Positions 1-11,679 are shown, counted from the stretch's first letter. The stretch is 64,000 nucleotides of DNA from Chrysemys picta bellii (GCF_011386835.1 NC_088791.1:52843498-52907497); one strand, 5' to 3'. Notes: generated by a model not told the origin, from the sequence alone. A program made the numbers and translations.

Positions 1-224
1 AAGGGGAATGAGACCTGATGAGTCTGAGCCAGGGAGTTGCAAGAAGCAGGAAGTTTCTTGCAACAGGCTGCCAGAGTGCCGCCTTTGGATGGGAGGCAGT
101 GGGAATTGCTGGGGAAAAAGGGCCTCCAGGAAGAAGTTTCAAGGCTTGAATGGCATTTCCATGGCACTCGGTATACTTGCTATAATTGCATAGTAGGCAG
201 GACTCAGGACACATATCGATCTAA

Positions 225-517
225 GGGTATAGCTACAATTGAACTGGGAGGTGTGATTCCCAGGTCAACATGCATGTAGCTGTGCTAGCACCTAAAAATA
301 GCAGTGTGTCCATGTCAGCATGGGCAGCTGCTCAGGCTAGCCACCCAACTACAATCTTGCCGGAAGCGCTGGGTATGGACTTGAGTGGCTAACCTGACCC
401 TCCACCCTTGCTGCGGTGGACACACTGCTATTTTTAGGCACTAGCATAAGCAGATCAAGGTCAGGTATGTCTATGAGAACTGGGACTCCTTCTTCCCAGC
501 TCTAAAGTAGATATATG
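225..517. mobile_element. Palindromic Harbinger-type MITE
   Basis: Non-coding element with outer ends of the GGGTATGTCTAC type, here decayed to GGGTATAGCTAC on the left and GTAGATATAT on the right. Inside it the arms 284-311 and 418-445 are inverted copies (26 of 28 bases match) built around CTAAAAATAGCAGTG. The whole unit folds into one long hairpin. It has no ORF of its own and would depend on a Harbinger transposase such as the one near 39 kb. No clean target duplication is visible. Confidence 0.7.
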
Positions 518-1009
518 GCCCCCATTATCTTACACGGCCCCCATTACCATAGTATCTGAGTGACTTACAGTTTGTGGTGCATTGATCCTTTAATCCAAAA
601 TGGAAACAAAGATTACATGCATATTTTGGAGACAAATATATTTGCTGTTTGGGAACTTTGGCCAACAATAATGCATGAAGGTTTTAGAAAGGGGTAGAGT
701 TTAAAAAAAACCCTGAGAAAACTGGTCAAAAATATCCTAAAATAAAAAAAAAGTGAGGAAATAAAAATGGAAGCTAATTGCCATAATGCAGTCACTGAAA
801 ACATACACAACCCTACAGATAAAGTGAGTCTGGAAATCAAGAAACACCAAGCATGATAAATAGCAAAGTTCATGAGTTAATTTGAAGGCATCCTTAAGAA
901 AATAAAAATCCAACCTCAGTGAAGCCAATAGGAAGAAGCAGGTAAAATAATTGAGAATTGGGATGGTTAAGAAGAAATTCAGGACCTGATCCAACTCCCA
1001 CTCAGAATG
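518..1009. other. Unassigned AT-rich stretch
   Basis: No gene, RNA or repeat recognised. Minus-strand ORFs here (613-873, 737-1021) are low-complexity, rich in Phe and Leu, and overlap each other in different frames, as expected of AT-rich non-coding DNA. Confidence 0.5.
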
Positions 1010-1945
1010 CCACCTATCCATTTAAATCGGTTGGGGCAATTGATGTGTCCGGCAGCGAAAGGGGGACAGTCCCAGTGGCAAAGGAGGGGGAAACTCAACA
1101 AGGGACAACAGGTCACTCCTCCCGCTAGGAGCATCTGGCAGCCATTGGCCATCTTGGGGAGAGGAGTGCTGATTGGCCAGCATTCCCCAACTCCCAGGAT
1201 TTAGCCCAGCACAGAGGCCACGTGGACCCTCTTTTGGTTCTGTTCCAGCAGCCCCAGCCAACCCATCTGAACTAGGAATAGGAACCTGGAAAGAAAGATG
1301 TTGCAGATCTTGCTGATCACCTGTTTAAGAGGTCAGGAAGGAATCTTTTCTCCCATGGGACAATTGGCAGAGGACCAGGGAGTTTTTTGCCTTCCTCACA
1401 GCAACTTCAAGCCACAGTGGGTTGAGTACAAACACACTTAATACCAAACTGAAGAATTAGGATTGAGTTGTTTATTTGTTGCAACTTGGTTTCCAATACA
1501 GTTAAGAGAATAAAAAGAATGGCTCCCGGAGGTAAAAGACCTGGGATTTTGGGGATGGGCCTTGGGTTCAAGAGATAGGAGAGACCTTGCAGCCCTTGGG
1601 GGCTGAGGTTCCCACCCTGCTGCACTCCTATTCCCTTTGTGGGGGGAGGGTGCTTGGACATGGAGAGAGCTGAGTCCTGGGGTGTAGGTTGAAGAGAGTT
1701 TACTCCACATAATGGATTATATGGTAAGGAGTCCTGCAACTCTGGCACTAGTTACAGGTGATATGGTAAGGAGCCCTGTAACCCCCACACTGGAACCAAT
1801 TAAATGCCTGATATAGGAGGGTGTGGGTGATGGGTAGGTAGAACCCCTCCTTTCTATTAAAGGTTAATAAAACTTGTGGTCTGCCACTTAATTCCATGCA
1901 TGTGTCTGTCCTCATTTTGCTGCTATGTCCACATCAGTCCACTTC
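1010..1945 (+). repeat. Interspersed repeat with AATAAA 3' end, copy A
   Basis: A block at about 1340-1405 (GGAAGGAAT, then TTTTTTGCCTTCCTCACAGCA) recurs in copy B at 3905-3972. Both copies have a GC-richer 5' part and an AATAAA-type signal toward the right end (about 1868 here, followed by TGTGGTCTGCCAC). It resembles a repeat I remember from turtle genomes, probably the LTR or 3' end of a retroelement, but the class is not certain. The two copies diverge strongly, so they are independent old insertions rather than a young LTR pair. Confidence 0.45.
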
Positions 1946-1989
1946 CACTACAGCTGAAAGGGAGACTCCCACACAATTCAATTGGAGAC

Positions 1990-2330
1990 AGGGGACAAAT
2001 GACTTAAAGATGTGGAAAGTCTTCCATATGAAGAGTAGCTGAAAAGTCTGTGACATTTTAGTTTAGAAAGATGAATAAGAAGAGACTTGATCTAGTTACA
2101 TAAAATATGAGTAGTATAGGAAAGGTGCTTCTACTAACTCCTGCTCATAATATAGGAACAAGGGGACATTCAATGAAATCAAAAGTCAACACATCTAAAG
2201 CTGGTGCAAAGAAACTTTTCTTTTACAACACATAATTAATTCTGGCGTTCATAACTGAGGCAGAGAGCTGAGTAAGATTGAAACAGGATTACATACTGAC
2301 ATGGGCAGTGACAACATCCATAGCTACATT
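1990..2330 (+). mobile_element. CR1 LINE fragment, 3' half
   Basis: Reads like the C-terminal and 3' region of a CR1 ORF2 on the plus strand: the 'aagagacttgat..agtta..taaaatatgag' stretch, then 'ataggaacaaggggacattcaatgaaatc', which in CR1 follows the reverse-transcriptase domain. Many stops and frameshifts are present. It lacks the terminal ATTCTATG tail, so it is truncated at both ends. Confidence 0.55.
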
Positions 2331-3599
2331 ACACGGGATATACATTTTAAAGTGAGGGATTATAATCTCTCAAATTTCAGAGCCCTGACTGAAAGGTGCT
2401 AGAAAGAAACTTCCCTTATGGGTGGGTTATTTCATAATGGTTGACTATGAAGCATTTGGTTCTGGCACAATTAGGGAAGGAAACTACACTAGCTGGACCA
2501 CTGCTCTGATGCAATATAGCAATTTCTATGTGTGCACATATACACACACAGAGAGAGTGAAATCCCAGTTCGATTGAAGACAATGGGAGTTTTGCTACTG
2601 CCTTCAATGAAGCTAGGATTTCACCGACTGTGTGTACATATTTCCCTTTCCCGATATCAAAAGGGCATTTATATTAACAACATAGCTCTTCCCCCTCTAG
2701 TACTACTGGGCATAGATTTCATTTCAGTGTAATACCACAAGCGCAAAAAGTTATATATTTAGATCTAATATATACTTCTGGCTTTGCATATATTTTACTA
2801 AATCACAAGCTACAATACGTGTCTCTAAAACTAAGCTAATCCTGCCTTTTTACTGTGCCCTTTCAATTTTTTGTCTGTGTGAGTGGCTGTTTGCATGAAT
2901 TCTAAAGCCAAGCAAAATCTCATCCCCAGTTCTCAAAGCCATAAAATGCAAGTTTACAATCTGTTTAGTCTTTCAGAAATATGAAATATAATGAAAAATA
3001 GTAAATTACAAAATAAAGTTGGCCACAGCCATTATCCTTCATCCACCCCTTTTTTGTAGTCTCTGCAGATTCCTCTGGTTCATCAACCAAACCTGAGTTA
3101 GACATGCCTGTGCAACTACTGTGTAATCTGTCCAGTCTCATTGGGGTACCATCTATCAAAAGAACTCATCTTGAAGAACAGCATAGTGACAGTGTTACCT
3201 ATGTACTTGACTAAACCAGAGTGCAGGAGAAAACTGTCTTTTGCCTTAGGGAATACTGTGTTTTCAATTTTGGCAGAGCAGAAACCTGCTGTCATTTGGG
3301 AAAATGTTTGCAACAGAACTTTATTTGGGGAAAACTTTGAAATTTTATTTAATCAATGAAAACTTCACAGTAACAAGAGGAAAATTAATGTGAATTTTGC
3401 TTTAATTCAGACTGGACAAAAATGTGTTTGCATGTTCAAGTAGATTATAAAGTGAACATTTGCGTATAGTTCTGTTTGTTCATTCACATGTGTATTTCCA
3501 AAGATATTTTAGTGGAGCAAATAACCAGACCCCTCAGAATATCTGAGTTTTGGACTAAGCTCTAAATTGTTTCTACACCACATGTTTGTGTTGCATAAA
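2331..3599. other. Unassigned stretch
   Basis: No repeat family recognised. It contains one possible terminal exon at 3069-3214 (separate entry) and short CA-rich tracts near 2540. The remaining ORFs are short and overlap on both strands. Confidence 0.4.
3069..3214 (+). other. Possible terminal coding exon (weak)
   Basis: A pyrimidine-rich tract (3045-3064) ends in TGCAG at 3068, a good acceptor. The frame that follows starts with the last two bases of a codon, stays open for 47 codons and ends at TAA 3212-3214. The predicted peptide is Ser/Leu-rich (…KPELDMPVQLLCNL…) and unlike the low-complexity ORFs nearby. I do not recognise the protein. The frame is open from 3017, 65 codons in all, which is not rare by chance. 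No upstream exon was identified, so this could easily be noise. Confidence 0.2.
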
Positions 3600-4445
3600 C
3601 TCTGAAAATGACTACACCGCACCTTTAAGCAGGGTGAGTTTGGCTGACTGGCCAAATGAAGGGAACAGTGCTTTATGGCCAGGTGGAAGGGGAGAAGAAA
3701 AACTGCTGCAAAAGGAATGTGCTTGCTGACCCATCCCTTGGGAATGAAGGTCTTAAAAGTGGCAGCCCTGTGCCTGAAGCCCCCTTTTACATGGAGCAGG
3801 CTGAGGCAGCACCCACCATCCCTCCCCTATAGGTGGTAAAATACCAGGTTTGGTCAAGACCTGCTGTGGGCATTGCGCTGGCTGCCCCTTTTTTAAGGGG
3901 GCTGGGAAGGAATATTTTCCTTACCACCATATTGGCTTGGGTGCAGTTGGGTTTTTTCGCCTTCCTCACAGCAGGTTCAGATAGGGCTTTGTTCATTTGT
4001 GTCATGAAGGGCTGTAGGCTGTATGTCACAACTCATTATGTAAGTGTAGGGCAGATGTCCAGTGCAGGGACTCCATTGGGAAGTTATACAGTGACTGTTT
4101 AAATGGCTTGGAAAAGGACTTAAAAAGGAAGTGTTCATTAAAGGAATGAACGGGCGGGAGGGTGAGGGTTGAGGACTCCTATCATTGGTACGGCAGGGAG
4201 CCAACCCCCATTTCTGATAGCCCACCTTAACGCTCCTCCGGGGAGGTGGGGATGGATGGTAAGGTCGCAGCAATGGATTGGCTGAGGGACCTGGATGGAA
4301 AGAAAGGTGGAGCTGGTGGAAGTCCCCCGAGCAATTATAGAATAAACGTGGGGTTACCTACATGTACACTTATCTGCTGGGTAGTCCCAGACATCTAATA
4401 ATAAAGTCCTGATGAAACCCATATCAAATGTCTCCTGTCCTTCTT
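3600..4445 (+). repeat. Interspersed repeat with AATAAA 3' end, copy B
   Basis: Shares with copy A (1010-1945) the block GGAAGGAAT…TTTTTTCGCCTTCCTCACAGCA at 3905-3972, lying downstream of a GC-richer segment. It runs on to AATAAA signals at about 4341 and 4401. Same strand and layout as copy A. ORFs here (3833-4102 and the opposite strand) are mutually antisense and not protein-like. Family unnamed; likely a retroelement terminal region. Confidence 0.45.
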
Positions 4446-4473
4446 TCGGTATAGCCAGACAAAGGGAAACAAT

Positions 4474-5001
4474 GGGTATGTCTGCACTGCACACCACTTG
4501 CAGCAGTTCGTAGGGTATATGTGGCTACCAGCCATTTAGGGCAAAGCAGGCTGCGTCCATACTGTGATGGGCAGCTGCACATGTCAGTAGACACCTCTGG
4601 CAGAGGGAAGCGGCGGGGAAAGGCTCAGCAGCCAGAGCCTTTGCCCCCTGCTAGATCTTTCGGGAGTCTTTCCCTGCAGCAGGGAAAGATTCTGGCAGGA
4701 GTGGTTCCCTGCTGCAGGGAGCTGCTGGAGCCTATGTGGTGTGGAAAAACTCCAGCAGTGAGAGGAAGTGGGACACTACACTACTGAAAACAGCCATGTA
4801 GATGGGGAGGCACTGCTTGGGCAAACAGAGAGCTACGTAGGGTATATACCTGGGTACATACCGCCAGCGTTCAGGTGTGTCTTTGCTCTATTTGCCTTAG
4901 CAGTGCCTCACTGTTTACACTGCTATTTACTCCTGCACTGGGGGGCTTGCAGTGTATGTACTCTACATGCTGCCAAAAGGAGTGTGAGGTGTAGACGTAC
5001 C
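4474..5001. mobile_element. Harbinger-type MITE, about 530 bp
   Basis: Left end GGGTATGTCTGCACTGC and right end GTGTAGACGTACC are inverted versions of the Harbinger-type terminus seen at 37507 and 42482. The internal CCCTGCAGCAGGGAAAGA region contains short palindromes (4672-4690 and 4708-4720). There is no transposase ORF. A TAA follows the right end; the three bases before the left end are AAT, so the target duplication is not exact. Confidence 0.6.
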
Positions 5002-5270
5002 TAAGGAAAGGAACAGTGACAGAGATCTGATTCTAGAGGTACCTCAGAGTCATGTGAAGCATGGAAGGCACTGGGTAAGGGGCTGAATTGTCTTTTCATT
5101 TCCATCAATATAAATTTGGAGTAACTACAGTAATAGAACTGAGATCATAATCTGTCTCAAAGCATGTGAAGAAGCCCAAATAAGAGAGAAAGGAAGTAAC
5201 ATACCTTTAGTACATACTCCAAGCAAAGAATGCAGAAATTTTAATCTAAAATAATTTCTGTTAATATCAA

Positions 5271-6196
5271 TGTCAAGGCTGATTCCTTACTCTGGCAGTT
5301 GGAGCACAGAAGGTGGGGGCCCGCAAGGATTCTAAAAATTAAAACTTGCCACTCCAGGCTTGTACTAAACTCCCAAGGTTACAGCTTCTCTCTGACCTTG
5401 GATGGGTAGATGCTGCCACCACCCAAGTGCAGAACCCCTTTGAGAACCCAGGAAGGCACACTTGATCATTCCTTCCTGTGGGGTAACCTCAAGCCCTTTC
5501 AGCCCGCCCCGCCTCTGGGGAAGAGCTGAAGAAGAAGAAAAAAGAAATCAGCTGTTGCCACCAGCTAATTAAACAACATGTGCACAAACCTCTTAAGACA
5601 CAAAAATCCAATTCTGGTCTTAAAAGAGGTAAATTTTATTAATAAAAAAGAAGAAAATACATCTGGGACATTAGGCATTGGCTAGATTAAAAACAACAAC
5701 AACTACAAGGATTAAGCATCAAGAATAGCTTTCTTGAGGTCCACCTTAAAGGTTACAAGCAAAACAAAAAGCACCTGGGGTTACCACAGAGGAGTCCACA
5801 AGCCATAAAGAAATAAAAAGAGATAAACCTAATTGCGTCTTTCTAGACATTTCATGATCTACTTACATATCTGGGGTTTCAAATGAGTAGTTTTTAGGTA
5901 TGATACTGATGGGTTTTCATACCTGGCCCAAGCTTCTTACAGCATTGCTGCTCTGTGTCTCCTCTCCGGGAGAACAACCACAGACAGACAAAAGGGGAGT
6001 CTTGTTTCAGTTTTAAAAAGTTGTAGCCTTCCCACTGGCTCTTTTGGCCAGGTGCCCACCACTTCCTTTTACCTATGCATAGCAGTGAGACTTATTAACC
6101 CTTTACAGGTAGAGCAATTAGAGAACAGCTACTAAGAGGGATTTTATAGCTTCTGGCTGGCTGGGTGTCCATAAAAAAGAGCTACCCCCTTTCACA
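5271..6196 (-). mobile_element. Solo retroviral LTR (minus strand)
   Basis: A 926-bp unit bounded on the plus strand by TGTCAAGGCTG and CTTTCACA, that is TG…CA ends. Read on the minus strand it has a TATA box (CTATAAAATCC, near 6145) and a poly(A) signal AATAAA (near 5640), in the correct order for U3-R-U5. Flanks are ATCAA (5266-5270) and ATCAG (6197-6201), a 5-bp duplication with one mismatch. No internal viral region adjoins either side, so it is a solo LTR left by recombination. It matches an LTR family I remember from turtle genomes. Confidence 0.75.
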
Positions 6197-7714
6197 ATCA
6201 GTCTTCCTCATCAGCTATTATTATATTAGGCACAACACCAAAAAGCCAGTATTGTGAAAATGGCAAAAATTTCACACTGTTAAATTTTTCTTTGCCTATG
6301 CTCACAGACACTATCCCCCAGTACTTCATAGCCTGTTGAAGACTTGCAATAAAAATAAATGTGCTAGGTAAAGCAAGTTAAGGGTTGTCATAGCAGATAG
6401 GAAAAGAAGCAGTCAAAGCCACGGTAGGTGGCATGTAAATGAGGACACATTGGGGAGTGTAGTATTTCAGAGTATCAGTTTTGCCCTTGCCAATGCAAAG
6501 CAAATAGCTTTAGTAATATCTCTGGATATTCAGAAAATGTTACAAATTTAACCTCTCATGAGCAGTGCACAGGCGTCTTCTGTATTGCTAGTGAAAGAAC
6601 TAAAAAAGAAGCCAAAGTTTTTGAAAGTGATTTTGGTAGTCCAACTAGACATACCTTAAAGGGCCCTGATTTTCAGATGCTTGGGTCTTAGCATGTGCTG
6701 AAAATCAGGCCCCTTTAAAGTGTCTCAGGTTGGGCACCCAAAAATGGAGGCATCTAAAAATACTAGTCACTTTTGAAACCTGGGCTTGAAGGTCCTGGTA
6801 TACAGTGCAGATGAGATCTTACAGTAAACCCTGAGTTAACATTAAGGGTGGAATTTTCAAAAGCTATTAAATTGTATAGAAGCACAAGTCTCATTGACTT
6901 TCTATAGATTTGTGCTCCTAAGTCACTTAGGCCGTTTTGAAAAACCCACTCTAAACGTTCTGTGGAATTTTGCATGCCCCAAATGTCATTCAGTGTGCTA
7001 TACTCCAATTGGCATGAAAATATTCGGTTTGCAACCAGAATACCTGGGCAGATTATAAATGTTTATACAAGCCTTTCTCTATATGCTATTAATATGCTAT
7101 TAATTAATCCCTTAGTCCTTTTCAGATAAAACTCCCACTGACATCAGTGGCTTATTGCCACAAACAAAACGTGACTTCTGTCTAAGTAAGGATTCAGCTG
7201 GTGCAGTATACAGTTACAAATGTACAAGTCAATAACATGATACTGTTCAAATATTTACTGCTAGAAAGTAAAAACAACCTTGCTATATCATATTTTGCCC
7301 TAAGACATTCTGATATGCTAAAAATCAGGAATGGATTCTGTTACCATTCAAACTTTCACAGTCAGTGGGAACAGAACAAGTCTCTGGATGGATTGTACTT
7401 TGTTCTTGAGGCTTCCTAATACAGCTGTGATGCTGAACTTTGTCACTGATTTCTGGTTCATGGTCTCCTAAACAGGCATGGTATTTAAATTGGAAGGTGA
7501 CATAATGAGCAGTGAAAGTCATCAATAAAAGGATTCTGTAGACAGCACACACAAGTAGGATCCCATTTGGAAAAGAAATGGTATGAATGAGACATCATGG
7601 ATGGATGCTGTTATTTCTCACTGTTAATTGATATTAGAAACATCACTTAAGACCATCCTTTCATTTATTTTTCCTTAAGAAAATCAGTTTTACATCTTGT
7701 AGAGAAATTCTACC
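6197..7714. other. Unassigned stretch with a short hairpin
   Basis: No gene recognised. Holds the inverted repeat at 6656-6718 and several 'cttttgaaa / ttttcaaaag' phrases (6770-6950) typical of old amniote interspersed repeats too decayed to name. Confidence 0.4.
6656..6718. repeat. Inverted repeat, 21-bp arms
   Basis: Left arm TTAAAGGGCCCTGATTTTCAG (6656-6676) and its near-exact inverse at 6698-6718 flank a 21-base loop. The core CCTGATTTTCAG resembles the ends of an old amniote DNA-transposon remnant. Only the hairpin is certain. Confidence 0.6.
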
Positions 7715-8283
7715 TTACTCATTTTGTGGAGAAGTGCTTTGGAATTTTTCAAGGAGTGAATCTGGCATATGGGTTGGCATCTGGTATCTATTTAAACATT
7801 GTATTCCCCTATCTCTTATCCATAAATTCTTGACGAATTTTTGGAAAAAAATAATTGATCTTGTGAGCCAGTCACTTCCACCCTTGAGACACAGGCGCCT
7901 TATTCAATGCCAGAATGCACTGATAAAGTTTGGCATGGTTTTTATACAGCATACGTTTCCTATTTTATTAAAAATCTCCATTTTAAAAGCATCTATGAAC
8001 AGCACACACATCTCAAATGCATTCTGCAAAAACCTTCAAATTATCCTGCTTGAATTCTTCAGAGAGTTAACCTTAGTTTTCTAATATATTGTTTCTGGAT
8101 CAGCTGTTATATCTGCATCTGTGTCAATTTCTACTCTGACTTTATAATTTCCAGGAATACAAGTAACCAAGCAGTCAATTTGTTCTGTAGTATGAAGGTG
8201 CCTCCCTCAGGAGCAAATGTTCTCTTTCTGTGATAAAGATTTTGGTATCATTAAAGTCTATTTCATGGGGAATCTTAACAACT
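7715..8283 (-). pseudogene. Possible decayed protein-coding remnant (unidentified)
   Basis: On the minus strand a frame opens at about 8283, reads through peptide such as KIPHEIDFNDTKIFITERE, and shifts frame near 8187. It then continues to about 7718 with only three internal stops in roughly 157 codons, including PGNYKVRVEIDTDADITADP. Composition is more protein-like (charged residues, few homopolymers) than the flanking frames. No family was recognised, no start codon or splice sites are convincing, and the plus strand of part of the region also has a 116-codon ORF. It may be a retrocopy or an old transposon gene, or chance. Confidence 0.25.
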
Positions 8284-9451
8284 GAGTTGCTTAGCTCTTA
8301 ACTAACTTGATGCAAGAAGAGAAAAAAAATAAACATATTACCTATTTATGTATGTACATGTACACACACATACATTATCTATGGAGTTTTGAGGTTATGA
8401 TGTTTCATTTAGAGTTCTGTATCACAGTAAACAAACAAATATTTGTTTTTCTTTTGTTTAAAAGAAATCAGGACTATTCAGCTTATTTTCTTTCATCTCT
8501 TCGAGACCCAAAATAATACATTCTTTCTTTTTCACTTTCTTTCCACTGGGTTTTCTTGGTCATGTTTCAGGACTTTTTTCAAGGGATTCATAGAACAACT
8601 CCTTGTAGCCTGGGGAGTCAGAGACCTGAAAGAGGAATCAATTTCAATCTCCCACATGGCAGTGCAAAACAAAACCGCCAACCCAGCCTTGTATGGGCTG
8701 ACTGTGCTGGGTGGAGTGCTGGTGACACGTTCTCTAAGATATAGTACTTCTCCCTACACCCCCCAAGAGGCATTATGCACTGACTTTCAGAGTTCCTGAG
8801 CACCTACAGCTCTCACGGACTTCAGCTGGAGATGTGTGTGTTCAGCACATCTGAGAATCAGTCTCTAATAAAAAAATACTCTTACACTTCCTGTTATCAT
8901 CAACATGTGCTCTTGCAGGATTTTGGAGTGCCTCTTGAAAATAGGTCATGGTTTAGTAAAATAAAGGATAAACTCCTGGATGACATGAGACATAGGGGAT
9001 AGGAGACTGTCTCTTAAAGATCAGGATACCACTTATAGAACGTGAAAAAATAAAACAAAAAGCAAATAGATGTGATAAATATAGAAAATTTGTTTTAGTG
9101 TCAAGCATTTACAGTCTTTAACCTCTCTACCAGTAATATATGAAATTTATAAAACCGACAGATTAAACTCTGAGATTGTATCAACTCTTACTCAAAAAAT
9201 TGTCAGTACTATACTGTAATTTGAAATGTAGCAATGATTTGACATTGTATCTCCTGGAAGGCTGCAAAATATAAATAAAAGGTTGTTAATAATTTGCACT
9301 TCTATAACAAGTCTTATCCAAGGATCTCAGAGTACTTCTATCCTCAAAGCTTGTATACTGTACTGGCTAATACCTGGCTTCTGGGTGCAGTACAAGGTGT
9401 TTTTTTTTAATGTGTTAAGTCCTATAAGGACTCTAAGCTCTGTCAGTCTTA
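8284..9451. other. Unassigned stretch
   Basis: No gene recognised. Around 9290-9350 the phrase 'cttctataacaagtcttatccaaggatctcagag' resembles the core of an old MIR-type SINE, too short to assign firmly. Confidence 0.35.
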
Positions 9452-9738
9452 GAGCTTGTCTACATGGTGTGGCAATGTGCACCACAGGGGTGTAAGTTGT
9501 AGAGCACTCCAAAGCATTGTGCCCTATCTGTCCCATGTAGACCCTGCTGGTGTGCTCCAAAAGGTACCTAGTATACAATGCTGTAGTCCCGTTTCAAACA
9601 GTACTAAGTTAACACACCCTAGGAACCTTCTAGTAAGTGTCAGCAGGGTCTACACAGAGCAGTTAGAGCACAACATTTTGGTACACTCTACAATTTGCGT
9701 CCCTCTGGTGCTCATTGCCACACCATGTAGACAAGTCC
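9452..9738. mobile_element. MITE with about 40-bp terminal inverted repeats
   Basis: The left end (GCTTGTCTACATGGTGTGGC, from 9455) is repeated inverted at the right end (9700-9736). The similarity runs for about 42 bases, through 'caatg.gcacca.agggg.g.aa'. Length 287 bp, no transposase. It is preceded by TTA and followed by TTG, close to the TWA duplication of Harbinger elements. The CTTGTCTACA terminus is shared with the smaller MITE at 34050. Confidence 0.75.
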
Positions 9739-11465
9739 TTGTTCACACTGAGTAGAACCTTATTGAGAGTATTGCAAGATGTTACTCTGCCTAAGTAGGA
9801 ATGGCAAATTTACGTCTCAGACATAATAAAGCCTGATTCTGAATTTACACCAAACTGCATCAAGAGTAACTCCATTGAAATCAGTTGAGATAAATGGTCA
9901 TAAGATCAGAATCAGGACCCATTTCTTCTTTATGATGTCACGTGGTAATTCAGGTCAGTTGAGATTCTTAAATTAATAGTTCCTTTATAGGTATGTCTGT
10001 GGATCAGGCAATATGCGCTCAATTTTGGAATTTGCTTTGGTCTGAACGAGCCTGAATTAATTGACTTTCATAGCAAGTTGCGTGTTTAGTCAGGAATTTT
10101 GTGAGGGATTGTTCTTAGGTGGTAGGAATTGAGTGTTTTCTGTTGCAATAATGAGCACAGTAATCCTGTTCATTATTATCAGATGACAATGTGCCTATTC
10201 ATATTGGCTGAGATTGTAAAGCTGTCTAATGAATTTGGCTGCCCAAATCCCCATAATTTTAATGGAAAGTAGGCATCCAAATTTCATAGGCAGCTTTGAA
10301 AATCACAGTTAATCTCTGTGATTCCCTTTTTTGCTTTTATTCATGCATCAGAAATTGATAGATGCATATTTATGGACTGGGAAACAATCGAAATTGAATG
10401 CATTCACCAACAATTTACTGACATTTTACTGTCTAAATGTATTTGCTATCACTTTCTTCTAAACATTGTTAATTCCTTTATTTTTAAATGTAATATTCTG
10501 CAGTAATTATACAAACTCCTACAGTGCTGCTACTATGAGTTACAGTGTTTTGTATTGTTCCTGCAGAATTCTGTTTTTCATAGGGGATGCAAACAGTGTT
10601 ATCAGAAATAGTGTCTGTGTTGTGAAAGGTAAATTAAGATCAACTGAAAAGTGTCTCGCTAGTTCTTAAATAGTCTATCAGTGACCTCTGATAAAAATTT
10701 GTTCACTTCAGGTCAGTGCTCAGTCTGGGCACGGGGTCTATTGTTTATGCTATACACATGCTTTTCATTACTGCAACTTGGAAACAGGGAAACACTGTTA
10801 AGTGAAGAAGGAAAAGTTGCAGAAGTTGGAGTCTGCCTTCAGGTAAATAAAACTCAAATGGTTCTCCAAGGAACCATAGAAGATACTACACAGTGTATCC
10901 AAAGAACTTTCTCCATTAAAATGACTTCAGTGTATGAAAAGAAGTCTTTGTTACCTCAGGTACCTCAATTGTAATGAGTTCCACAGTCAAATAGTATCTA
11001 AAAGCCTCTCTCTTTTTAGAAACCCCGACCCCTCTCCCAAGAGCATGTGAATTAAAAATTCATGTGTGTAAATTACATAAGGCTATCAGAGCATCAATCT
11101 GGTCCAGCCCAAGGGAATTAACACTTCCTAGGAGCCAGGAGGAAATAAGAGTAAAATATATCCTAAGGCATTGGACTACAAGGTCTTAAAGGAACCACTT
11201 CGATCCAGATCCCAGGGCATTAAACCAAAAAATATCTTTGGGCACCAATCTGATCCCAATGCTAGGGCATTTTCTTCTTGGAATTTACAGTATATCAGGA
11301 TAAAGGGGTACTTTAAGAGCAACATAATAGGGCATACGAAGTGATCTATTTAACCCCTTTCAGCTCTTTTTGCTACTCCCCAGTAGCTACAAAATGATTC
11401 AAGCTATATAGCACATTGAAGCAAGTGGCCAGCTGCAACACAGATGGCATTATAGAACCTGAATT
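9739..11465. other. Unassigned stretch
   Basis: No gene recognised. A decayed palindromic phrase (GCCTGATTCTGA near 9831, GATCAGAATCAGGAC near 9904) suggests an old MITE. The 97-codon plus ORF at 10681-10974 has no recognisable domain or splice context. Confidence 0.35.
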
Positions 11466-11477
11466 CTATAATATTAA

Positions 11478-11679
11478 AACAATGAGGAGTCTGGTGGCAC
11501 CTTAAAGACTAACAGATTTATTTGGGCATAAGCTTTTGTGGGTAAAAAAACCCATTTCTTCAGACGCATGCATTTTACCCATGAAAGCTGATGCCCAAAT
11601 AAATCTGTTAGTCTTTAAGATGCCACCGGACTCCTTGTTGTTTTTGTGGATATAGACTAACATGGCTACCCCTCTGATA
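11478..11679. mobile_element. Penelope-like repeat, inverted dimer with 12-bp TSD
   Basis: Two copies of the same unit lie head to head. On the minus strand (11478-11568) the unit reads CTGAAGA, a hairpin, GCTTATGCCCAAATAAATC and GTTAGTCTTTAAGGTGCC. On the plus strand (11571-11679) the same unit runs further, to GACTAACATGGCTACCCCTC. The pair is flanked by a perfect 12-bp duplication CTATAATATTAA (11466-11477 and 11680-11691), so the inverted dimer inserted as one unit. The unit resembles 3' ends of vertebrate Penelope-like elements, whose copies are often partial, inverted or tandem. The Penelope assignment is from memory; structure and duplication are seen directly. Confidence 0.7.
11534..11563 (-). 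ncRNA. Degenerate hammerhead-ribozyme-like core
   Basis: On the minus strand CTGAAGA (matching the CUGANGA box) is followed by a short hairpin (ATGGGT / ACCCAC) and then AAAAGC where an active hammerhead would have GAAA. The facing copy keeps CCCATGAAAGC (11578-11588) but has lost the first box. Hammerheads are known in Penelope-like terminal repeats. This copy lacks a required base and is probably inactive. Confidence 0.35.

Noticed and set aside
1010..4445. A complete LTR retrotransposon bounded by the two related repeats
   Set aside because: The copies are very diverged, the interval is only about 1.7 kb, holds an unrelated CR1 fragment, and shows no primer site or polypurine tract.
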